From Pterobdella sp. o SKG-2022 (taxonomy: Eukaryota > Annelida > Clitellata > Hirudinida > Piscicolidae), in the NCBI GenBank assembly GCA_964035795.1, contig OZ038321.1, positions 8,387,446 through 8,451,445 on the forward strand: 64,000 nt of DNA. Reading direction: 5' to 3'. Positions 19,936 to 31,900 of the stretch are shown here, in pieces. How positions within the stretch are numbered: position 1 is the stretch's first letter; each line of letters begins with the position of its first letter. The notes below the pieces were generated by a model that saw only the letters and a list, made by a program, of their open reading frames with translations, was not told the origin of the DNA and did not search any database. Position numbers and translations under genes: made by a program.

Positions 19936-22900
19936 TTTGTGTGTGTAACCCCATAATATATTAACCCCGTTTCAGCAAATACCCGTCCAACAACCCACCC
20001 ACATCCACAAACACACATAGAAAAAATACACACAAACTCAAAACACACGCGCAAACACACACACAAAGCGCACAGATTGGCTCAGCTGCCCAAGTTTTGT
20101 ACCTTCTTACCTTAAAAAAGTTCAATTTAGATTCATTACTAATTATCCTGTTTGTATGTGTTTTATGCTCCCACACCTTGTAGCAACTTTTTTAATCAGC
20201 ATCGACATTATTATCATCATCTTCTTCTTCCTCTTCATTATTTTCAACATCTTCATCTTTTTCTCTCTCATTATTTTTCTCCTCATCTTCTTCATCATCT
20301 TTTTTATTTTGTTATTGAACAGGGCAACAGATGGCAACTGACGTAGTTGAATTATTTGCATTTCATAAGCATCGATTTATAAGCAACCCTTCTATCTTGT
20401 GTTCTTTTCTATTTCACCATTATCAAAGTTAACTAATTTTTTAGTTTATCACAAGTTACTTGTGAGTTTTTTGTGTTTTTAAATTAACACTAAACAAAAG
20501 TATATCATAAATTTCTATTACAACTTGAAAAACTTATAAAAAGAACATGAAAGTGTTTGTAGTTTGTTTTCTCACTGTTTGATATTTGCACCAAAAAATG
20601 CATTTTCATGTGTACAAACATTTTGAAATCTTTTTGACGTGTTTTATATGATGTCACTTGATTGCAATATTTGCAATGTGTTGGCAGGTACTTCTATGAA
20701 GCATAAGAGTTGCATTGTTACTTTCACGACACATGAGAAATTTCCAACGTTATTGTGCCTGGTATCAACAATATATGCAAAAATTTATCATAGAAAGTCT
20801 GTTTAACAATTTTATAGATTAAGGCTTATCAAAAATATTACATCATTTTTCGTAAGTGTACCATCTGACTGCTTCAGATTATGACTTGAAACTTTATATA
20901 AAATTTCACGGAAAATAGTTAGAATTTTAAAAATTATATTTTTCGTAAAACTAAATGTTTGATACTTAAAACATATAGAAGCGTCACTAGCTTTCTTATG
21001 TCAACAGTTTTGCAACTGAAACTCCAAGCGAATAAAATTAAATCTTTTCCTTTATTTTTATATTCTATCAATCATAGTTTAACTAAAAGTAGTTTAACAT
21101 TGAACTTGCTAATATTATTTATGGAAAAAATTTGAAAAAAATGATCAGTTCAATAACTCCAACTGAAACATGTCCCAAAAAGGAATAATTATATCATCAA
21201 ATAAATCATTTCGAAAATTTTCAATTTTGTTTGTATCTCATACTTGGTACCAACAGTATAATTATATTTACAAAATATTCCGTTTTAACCAGCCATAATC
21301 TTCATAATGATCTGGTTCAACTCCATTATAACATATTGTTATTGAGCATCTTTTAAAAACAGTGAATGTAACTGAAAAAAGCTTTAAATTAAAAAATTTA
21401 GAGATCATGAAGTATTTTAATTAAGAATATATTTAGTGTTTTAAAAACCTGGTTTTCATACATTATATTATTTCATAACTCAATCATATTAAATAATTTT
21501 ATTGTGTTTTTCAAGTTAAATTTGAATTTATTTATATTTTTTTTTTCCTTTTCAATAACTTACGCCATGTTTTATCAACATCATAGTTTTATATTATTTA
21601 ATTATCAAGAAGTCTCATTATAAAAACTTAACCACATAACAATACTATAATCTATTTAAACTGAAACATGCCAATGGAAAAAAAATCAATTGGTTTTCAA
21701 ACCAATAAACTTGTACCTAAATGAACAATTTATTTTGACTTGTAATTACTCTACGATTATTGTTTTGTATAATGTTATCTTCTCTTGGAGTCTCAAAAAT
21801 TTTGCTATTTTGAAACTTATCAATTGGAATATTATCTGCATCTCCATGGTCAAGACGCATCTGTACAATATTATTTCCTGTAGCTCACACAACTTCCTCT
21901 GCATAAAGTCATTATACATATAACTGTTGTTGATGATAACTACTTCCAATTAATAGCTAATGTGCTTATTAGTTCTCTAGTTATCAGTTAAGAGTCAAGT
22001 GTGCCTTTGTACAACAGAGAATTTGTTCCTTTGCTTCGTGTGTTCAGTTTTCTGGACACTTGCCCAACAATTTCAAGATTTATCCCATGTTTGTTATTGA
22101 ACAGAACTTTTCAGTATATAATAATTTTTCTCATTAGAACAACCTTATTTTGTATGAGCTTATCTATTTTATATGCAGTCTGGTGTTTTGAATCACTTTA
22201 TGTGAATTCTTTAAATGTTTATGGCTTTATTCATTTGATTATTCCTTATAAAATGATTTAGCATATAAAAATGATTACTCATTTCAGATTCGCTTTTTAC
22301 TTGAGAAACCTTCTCTCATTCAAAATAATTATAATTCTAAATGTTGTACAAAAAACCTATAATAAAGTGAAATTTTCCTTAACAAAAAAATAAAAAATTT
22401 GATACAGATAAATAACAAGTGAAAGTTTTTAAAAATTTTGAACACAATTCAATTGGTAACATCTATCAACAAATAAATAACATCACACACAAACCAAGCG
22501 ACAACAAGCACAAATAATTGAACATATAAGAACTATCCACCCACCAAAATTGTCGTCACTGTCCACACTGATCACCCGACCCGGGTTGAAGGTGTCGTTA
22601 TTGCTCTTGGTGGTGGTGATTGGAGGGTGGTATTTGAGTACTACTGTGAGCAGGGACTGTGTGGAAAACGTAAGGCTTATGATTTGCTCAACGGTTTGTA
22701 GGGTTTATTGATTGGTCAAATTAAGTCATGGTAACAAGGTGTTGATATGTTAATTTTAGACCGAATATTGTGTTTTTTATTGTGTAAAGTTGTAGTAGTT
22801 GTTCGTTATAATCTGTGTATTGCTACTTCTACTTAACTCTGATATTTAAATACTATTGTAAATCCCATTTTACACATTAATCAAAAATATTATGAAAATT

Positions 22901-25900
22901 TTCAGTGTTTAAACTTTTCTCAGTAATCTTTTTGAGACATAAATATAATTTTAAGCTAAAAAAGCTCTAATATAAATGTCTTCGGGCTTATTTTTTGTTA
23001 TAACTTTATGTGAGCGTTGTGGTTAATTTTCATTGGGCATGAATGCGTGTATGAATCCGTGAACATGAGCCTGCCTGCAAGAAGTGACCACAATCATACA
23101 TATATGAATAAAAACTTTTTCAAGTGTTATAACTGATATTTGATTCCCTATTCTAGTTTTCATCATATTGTTGATTATTCATCATCATCATCATCTTCAT
23201 CATCGTCATCGTCATCATCATCATCATCCTCATCAGCATCATCATCATCATCATTCTATTTAGAGCCCAATTTTTATCAGCAGAGGGTAAGGCTTTTTTG
23301 AAAACAAGTCTTTTCTACGTAAGGCGGTCGTGTGGGTCGATTTCCATCGAACTGAGCTTTGCCCGATCCTTTTTCAGCAACTTTTCCCATGTCATTTTTG
23401 GCCTACCGGGTCTTTTAACACCAACAACCTTGAATTCTCTGACTTTTGAAAGCCAACCTGAGCTGCGCACCACATGACCAAACCACCTCAAGCTATGACA
23501 ACGCAACGCCGATTCTATGTTTTGAATGCCAAGTTTTGCATGCAATTTTTCTGCACTTATCCTGTCTTCAACCCTGGCTTTGCAAATCCATCGAATTATA
23601 GCCAAGTCATTGCGCTTCAATCGGTTCAGGGAAGGTGTTGTTAGGCTCCAGGTTTCAGAAAAGTACAGCATCACAGCTCTAATGTACGTGTAGTAGATTT
23701 GACCTCTGGTTGTGAAAAATAGATGGGGATTGGTGAGAAGAAGCTGACGAAACTTACTCCAAACAGACTTGCATCTGGTGATTGAAGAAAGTTTGCAGCC
23801 TGCCCCAGCAGAAATCATGTCACCAAGATAACAGAAGTCAGTAACAACTTCCAACTTGTCATTACCTATTTGAACTTCAGTTATTTTCCTACCATCCGCT
23901 GGTCGTGCAGTACCCAGACAACGAGCACATCTGAATGATGGATCTCTCTTCAAACCACCGCTTATACCACAACACTTTTTATGCACCCAACTTTTACAAC
24001 CTTCATAAAAAATTGAATTACAGCCTACACCATTAAAACAAACACCACATGGAAAGCAACCAGATTTTTTGAGCATGTTCAGGTGATTACCACATACCAT
24101 AACTTTCGTTTTCACCATTTTTACCCTAAGCCCTTTAACCTCAAAGCTATTTTTCCATTTTTCCAACCTAGAAACCAAATGTTTCAGAAATAATTACCAA
24201 ATCATCAGCGTACAGCAGTTCCCATGGAGAACCAATCCGAAACCCTATAGAAACAGCTTCAATTACTATAATGAAAAGAAGGGGACTCAGAACTGGACCC
24301 TGATGTACGCCTACATCTACACCAAATTCCTTGCTGCACCCATCACCAACCTTTACCATGCTCTTCACATCAACATACATAACCTGAACCATACGCACCA
24401 ACCACTCTTCAACACCAAGTTTACGCATAGCCCACCATATTATCTTCCGAGAAACGCGATCAAATGCCTTTTCCAGGTCAACAAAGGCCAAGAAGAGTGG
24501 TTTGTTTGCAGTCATGTACTTCTCTTGCAACTGGCGTAGGATAAATTTAGCGTCAGTGGTGCAACGCCCAGGCATAAAACCGCACTGCATCTTATCTATG
24601 TTTATAATTCTTGTGATGAGAGCTTCCACCACACGTTCAACGGTTTTCATCAAATGGTCCATCAGTTTCAAGCCTCTATAGTTACCTCTGATCAACGCAT
24701 CCCCTTTACCCTTGTACGGATTAGCTATGTAACTATATTGCCAATCTGACGGAATGCAATTTTGAGCTATGATAGCATTGATGAGGTCCCGTATAAGCTC
24801 GATGCCTGCATCACCAGATGCCTTGATTATTTCAGACACGACTCCAGATGGACCAGCAGCTTTTCCAGGAATCATTTTACAAACGGCTTTACGAACCATA
24901 TCATTAGTGATAGGGGGACAGACCTTCTATCGGCAGTACATTAGAGAGATTATTTTCATCTCATGGAAACTCATGGTTAAGTAAGCGGACATCGTATTTT
25001 CTCTATGCGGCTTTCTTTGCTGAGTCATCTAATGACAACGTGCCCGTGTCATTTAGTACTGGTTTCTTGCCCACAACATCTTGGTTATTATGCCTTATTT
25101 GCTTGGCTAGACGAAAGATGTTGGTAAAATCAGCCTTATTCTTCTGAAGATGACATTTTAAAGACTCATTTTTGGCATGGTATACTATGCGATTAGATGC
25201 TCGTTTAGCTGAGACATAGGCATCACGACTACCACCCGCTTTCTATAATTTGAAAAATTTTCTTTTCTCAGTCACAGCGGCGTCCACCTCACTATTCCAC
25301 CACCACGTCTGCTTTTTCCATGGCACCTTGGAAGAGACTCCACAGACGTGTTTTGAAGTTGATAACAGGTTCTTCTTAAAAAAAGCCAGTTGTCATTCAC
25401 AGACTTTTTAGCTGGACCCTTTTGGTAAGTGAGTGAAGTGAACTTTGCAGAAAACTGGGCTTTCACATCGGGATTTCCAAACTTTAATTCGTGGTTCAAA
25501 CTGTTTCGTCATTTTTTTGATGGGAGAAATCCGCAGTACTGCAACTACAAGTTTGTGCTGATAAGCACACTCTTCACCAAGGATCACCTTCAAATTTGTA
25601 ACATATTTTAATAATCTTCTCCTGCAGAGCATATAGTCAATCTGGGTAGAGTATAAACCAGATTGATATGTTACCAAATGTTCCAACCCTTTCTTAAACC
25701 ACGAATTTACAACTACCAGATTGTTTGCAACGGAAAATTCCAAGACCCTCTCACCATACGCATTTCTTTTCCCAAATGCTAAGCCCTCATGCACTTCTCC
25801 ATAGCCAGAAGCACTTGCTCCAATGTGCCCGTTGAAATCACCGCATATCAGCACCTCTTGTGTGTCTGTGATTTAAGCTAGAGCACCTTGCAAGGAGTGT

Positions 25901-28900
25901 TAGAACTCGTCTTTATTACTTTCACTCAAGTTTGACTGAGAAGCATAGATGCATATAATGGCAAAGACCTTTTTACCAATAACCAGACGAATGGCAGTTA
26001 TCCGATCAGACACCCTAGTGACCTCATAAACATTTTCCCACCATTTTTCTGATAGCAAAATACCCACACCACCAAACTTATTGCCTAAACCAAAACCAAA
26101 ATACTTATACCTCAAGTTTTTACCATCGATTATTTTAACCAGAGTTTTCCATCTCGTTTCCTGAACGCAACAAAAATCCAACCTTCTACGAGACAACATT
26201 TCCACCACCTCATCACCCTTTCCTTTAAGTGTACCAACGTTCAGACTACTGACCCGATATGTTTGGACATTCGCTTGAGTTTTCACAAGGGCTCGACCCT
26301 GCTGCTCTATGTCCTCGAGTAGCCAAGCCGGAGACGTCCCTGTTCACACTGTTTGTGACAGCATCGCCTATAGGTGAATTTTGTATTGCTTTTGTTTTGG
26401 CTAGTTTTTTAGCGGCAGGATGCCCTTTTTTGCACCAACTTGAACATTCATGGCAGTCCAAGACTTCCACCGTACTCTACAAACTTGGGCTACATGCCTC
26501 ACCGTTGGTACCCTAGTGAGAGTACTCTTCCGCTGAACCACTGCTTTGCACCATGGAAGTCAAGATATGCAGACACCAGCTGCAGAAGCTACTATCACCC
26601 AGGTTGTGACAGAAAAAACAACTGCTTGTATTGTGCTCAACAAATGTTTTTATCATGTTAATAAAAAGCCTTTCGTTCAGTTGAGAGTCCACAGTCGAAA
26701 CATACTACATGAAACATGAACCATGCAATAAAAACAATAGTTCGAGATTTTTTTGAAAGATTTTAATACAATTTTGAAAAATTTAGAATAAATGTAATAA
26801 ATTCCGTTTTAAAATTTATTTAACAAAAACTAAATTCGACGGCAAAATAAAACATTTGACTGAATCCTAGAAAAGCCGAGGTTGAGGGCTCAAAGCATAT
26901 ACATTGGCGTCTCCATGCAAAGAATATGTTAGAGCTTCAGCTGCTTCAATCAACACATTATGAATAGAGTTCTAAACTTATGTTGCTTTATAAAATTTAC
27001 CAAATGTTTCCAACAGATTTCAGTGTTAATATTATCTTAATTGACTTCGAGATAAGTTTTTTATTGGTTAATTCAATATAAGAGGTTTTATTAGATAGTT
27101 TAAGATAAGGTTTGTTCGCTCATGCAAAACTTTAAAAATCTTTTTGTTTGGGAGTATTTCAAGAATCAATGAGCTTCCAATAAAAATATAATCACATCTT
27201 GATAAATATATTCTTTAATATTGAAAGCACAAGTTTCTAATTAAAATTTTTTAGTTTTCAAAAACAACCTATAAAGAATTAAAAATAAAATGAACGTTTT
27301 AAGAATAAGTTATAAAAGTTCAAATTTGTAAGAGAACTCAATGTTTGTGCCAATTAAAAATTTTTCACATTATTTTGAAATAATTTCAATCTTCAGTTTC
27401 TTCTACAATTAAAACTAATATAAAATTATAATTATTTGTCTAACCTCTGTACATAATATTTTATGAACCAGTTAAATTCGGAATGGTAATATTTTGTTTG
27501 AAACACATTATATTTAAAAAAAAAACTCTTAAATAACATTAATATAACTGAGTTTAATTGAAATATAGAAGCTCAAATGAAGTTTGATCATCTATGGGAG
27601 AACTCTCTTTGGTTGCACTCAGCATTTCAAATATATTAAGCATCATAGTCAACTAAAATGTAATAGGAAATATAAATTTAAATTTAAAAGTTTTATATTC
27701 TCATTCATTATTATGCAATATTAAAAAATTATATACTATTCTCTAATTTCAACATAATCATATACATAGATGACAACATTATCAAGTAGCTCTGCGATGA
27801 ATTGTTTTGTTTGAATGATGAAGTGCTTTTAAAACATATGTTAAATTTTTGTCACATTCATGCAACAATCCTGAAATGAAATATCCATCTTAAGATTAAT
27901 TATGCTCAATATTGGTTCCAAGTTCTTTCAATAAATTTGGACCTCTTGCTATACTCTTTCATTACACAAGCATTTAATTGTTTATTTACTCATATCAACA
28001 TGCTTTTAAACTAAATATAGACTTTTATAAAAACCATCATTAAGTTGGTAATAATTAGAAAACTATGCTTACAAAGTCTTCAACTTTTATCTATTCATTT
28101 CTTATTGTTCATCTACTTATTTCTGAAGTTAATATGAGTTCAGATTTTCTATTAATCAAATTTATCCAGAGTTTCAAAAGAAGATTGCTAAACTAACATA
28201 CGTCAAAAATATGAGTCTAACGCAGTTCAGCTTAAAAATTTACAATAAAGATAATGATAATACTGGAAATTATTTGAACACTAAAGGTAATTTTATTATG
28301 TCCAAAGTTTTTTGTTAACAAAGTAACATTATCGGACTACCGGAGGTTGGTTCAGAAAATGATTGACGAAGGGATTGAAGGGGGTAAATATGTACAAGCT
28401 GAAGATACCATAATTAAGGATCTCACATCGTTCCAAGAGTTTCTTTTCAGACACCTTAAGAACATGAAAGAATATAGCTTTATCGACCATCATCCCATCA
28501 ACCAGCTAGGTTTTTCGTCACTGCAAAAACACACAAATATGAGAAACTTTCCGACATAAACAAACAGGATTTAAAAAATCGACCTGTTATTGATTAAACA
28601 GGTTCCTGTTTTTACAACCTCGGTAAATTTCTGGCAGAATATTTGCAACCACTTGCTATAAATCCGTACACAATAATGAAAACACAAACTTTTCCCTCTT
28701 TAATAGGTAGCCTTCCTCTGCTACAGCCTTATGAAGAGGATGTCTCGTATGACATAGAATCACTGTCCACAAACGTGCCGGTGAAGGAGACAATAGAATA
28801 CATCTCGAAAACGGTTTATGAAGATGAGAAACTTCCTTCCTTCTGCTCCAGACAGGTTTTTTCAAAGTTATTACTTAAAGCCACAACGGAGAATTTGTTC

Positions 28901-31900
28901 ACAGCCAATGGAAAGCTTTACAAGCAAATTGATGATGTCTCAATGGGGGGACCGTTATCAGTTGTTTTTGCTGGATGCTTTCTCAATTACATGGAATAAA
29001 AAGTAGTTGCGCCACGGAATCCTGTTTTTCACGCAAGGTATGTTGATGACACATATGTCAGAAGAAAGAAGAATGGGGAAAAGAAATTGTACAACGCCCT
29101 CAACTCCTTTCACAACAACATTAGACTCACAATCGAAAAGAACTCTACGAAGTTTTTGGACACTCATATCCTCAGGAATATTAATGGTACATTGGCTTTC
29201 AAAGTGGTTGGAAAAGATACAAAATTGCCCACACATTGGTCATCGGCGATCCCAAAGCTATACAAGAGAAACATCATTAAAAGAGATTTGTTCACAGCTA
29301 TTAAAATTGGATCGGATTTCAAACACGAACTGGAATTAATAAAGAAAAAATACATACGGGCAGGTTTTCCAGTCAAATTCATCCTTGCAATAATAAAACA
29401 ATTTGAAACTAAGAAAAAAGATTTTCCTGTCTTAGAAGGTCTTCAAGATGGCAAGAAGAGAATCCACTTCAAGATTCCATTTTGTCCGAAAAACGAATCC
29501 TGCATTTTCAAATACAATAAAGGGGAATGTAGTTGCAAGGAGACGTATGTAGGCAAGACCAAAAGAAATGCTACTACCAACTGGGCAGAGCACAAGGGTA
29601 CAAATGGCACATCAGAACCTGCCAAACACATTTCCAGAAATCCCTCTCATGAATTCGAATGGAAAGTACTGAGCAGAGCCCCAGATGATTGGAGAAAAAG
29701 AAGAATTTTTGAAGCTTTATTCATCAAAATGTTGAATCCATCAATCAACGACCATAGAGACATTATAAAGCTTTGGTTATTTAGAAATGGAATTACATAA
29801 TTTTGCCAAATAATTTTTGTTTAGAACTGCCTTTTTAATGTTTTATTTTTTAAAATTTTATTTATTTATTTAGTTTAGTTTATTTTTTTTTTAATTTTAA
29901 TTTAATTTTATCTTTGGTCAGAATATAAACAACGGTGTCTTTGAATTTTAACGTACTTGATAATGTTACTTTGTTAACGAAAAGCTTTGTACTTAGTTAA
30001 ATTACCTTTAGTGTTCAAATAATTTTCAGTATTTACTTTGGCTAAAGAAGATTATTAAGATAATGATACTTATACTTTTTGTGTTTTGAAATTTCAAGCT
30101 TTATATATTTTAGTTTTTTTCACCTATTTATATATAGATAATTTCACTTAAAATTGATTTATTTTCATAACGGTTCTACTTCTTGCACTGTATAAAACAT
30201 AAACGATGTCACATAGTTAATACTTATGCTATACAAATGATACGTTGGTGAAAATGGAAATTGAAATATAAAAAAAAAATGAAAAAATAAAAGAAAAAAA
30301 ACTGTTCTCGACGCTCTCGCGTCTGATGATCTTCAGGGGGGTGATCGTGACGTCGTTTCAGCTAGAGAATCGTGGCAGAAACAATGCAGTGTGGCGCCAT
30401 TAGATCTTTTGGAAAGCCAACGGAAATGGGATGGTCTTTTGTGCGAGGTCACTCTCAACAATTTGCTGGTAGACGCAGACCAGTGGGACCGTTGTCGTCT
30501 TCTTGCTGCCAAGTCGGCACACTCCGCGTCGTGGTCGGAAACTATGCCAATTACCGTTTTAGGAAACTTTTTAAGTACAGGGGAGCTTCGGGTGGCGGTG
30601 GCGTTTCGAGTAGAGGCTAATATTTCTGGCGCCCCAACATGCCTTTGCAAGTGTGGTGTAAAGATGGACGTGAAAGGCCACCATGGCCTTTCGTGTCGAC
30701 TGAATGAAGGCAGACTCCCCAGACAGTCCGAGATCAACTCCATTATTAAAAGATGCTTGGAGAAGATAGGCTTGCCTAGCATCCTCGAAACATCAGGGCT
30801 CGACAGGGGTGACGGACGTCGTCTTGATGGCATAACGACCTTCCCTTGGAAGCATGGAAAAGGCTTGGTCTGGGACGCAACAGTCGTCGATGCTTTTTCC
30901 AAGTCCCACATTATCGCCAGCTCCATCGAGTCAGGATCCAGCGCAAAAGCTACGGAAATATTAAAAAGCCGCAAATATCAGGGCTTGGTGGGCAACTTCC
31001 ATTTTCAACCCGTTGCATTCGAGACAACGAGCTGCTGCGGACCTTCAACCAGCAGCTTTGTTGAGGAGTTAGGTAGAAAAGTTATCGAGGCGTCAGAGGA
31101 CCCTTTAGAGGCAGTATGGTTGCGCCAGAAGATTTTCCTTGCAATTGCCCGCGGCAATGCTACCAGCATTCTTTCCTGTTTCCGTTCTCCTTCCTCTTTT
31201 CTTAAATGCAGTTTATTTTTTATTTTTAAAATTTTTTTTTATATCTCAATTTCCATTTTCACTAATACTTATGCTTATTTATAAATTTCTACACCTAACC
31301 ATGGCACTTTATTCATCATCAATATCTTCAACCTTTATATAAATATCAATGCAGCATTTTATCATTTACAAATTTAATTTATAAATTATAATTTATATCT
31401 CTGCACCAGTTATAAGCTAAATAGCTCTTTTTAACCTGTTTGTTTGTAAAAAACATATATTTTATAAAAATTTTAGTTTTTTTAAATGTTGACGAATATA
31501 TTTGCTCTAAAAGACGCTTTATTAAAAATCTTTGAAAATCAATACTTGGATTTTAGATTATTGAAACTCTATATTTTAATGTTTAAAGGAAACCCCTTTT
31601 TGCATAAATTATAATAAATTTCGATTTTTTACATTGTAACATGAAGCTTTTATTAAATCGTTAGAAAATTAATGCGAGATATGGAAATCAATTAGTTTCA
31701 ACAGAATGAGCTAAGATCACAGCTTTATCGTTAATTTTAATAAGTTTTTGTTAATTGATCTCCAGTTATCTATACCTATACATCGTATTATATTCAAACT
31801 CTTGATTATTTTGAAGCTTGTCAATAAAAACTTGTTAATTATCACAATTTTCATCAAAATTTATTATAAATTATAAACAATAAAGAAATACTAACATTCT

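Larger units (their letters stand above)
28248..30068 (+). mobile_element. Penelope-like element (RT plus GIY-YIG endonuclease), nearly intact
   Basis: AAGATAATGATA at 28248-28259 and 30057-30068 is a candidate 12-bp target duplication. Inside are inverted terminal repeats (28264-28335 and 29954-30034) and one coding region, about 28347-29800. Motifs: 'FIDHHPINQLGFSS', 'SYDIESLSTNVPVKETIEY', 'YKQIDDVSMGGPLSVVFAG', the catalytic 'ARYVDDTYVRR', 'KFLDTHI', 'KRNIIKRDLF' and the GIY-YIG block 'CKETYVGKTKRNATT'. From 28643 to 29800 the frame is broken only by a TAA at 28997-28999. A further stop near 28594 and a frameshift near 28560 separate the N-terminal part (28347-28559). It lies antisense in the ferlin intron and is the least decayed element in the window. 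Confidence 0.93.

Noticed and set aside
20143..20361. Acidic or Lys/Met-rich minus-strand peptide as an extra ferlin linker exon
   Set aside because: Low-complexity CTT/CAT sequence, and its possible exon ends do not keep phase between exons 22656-22545 and 18551-18457.
18457..22656. Assigning exons 22656-22545 and 18551-18457 to the AHCYL N-terminus
   Set aside because: They join in phase to the C2A exons at 33-36 kb, and the peptide ends in the ferlin 'QDFQ' motif that precedes C2B; it does not fit AHCYL.
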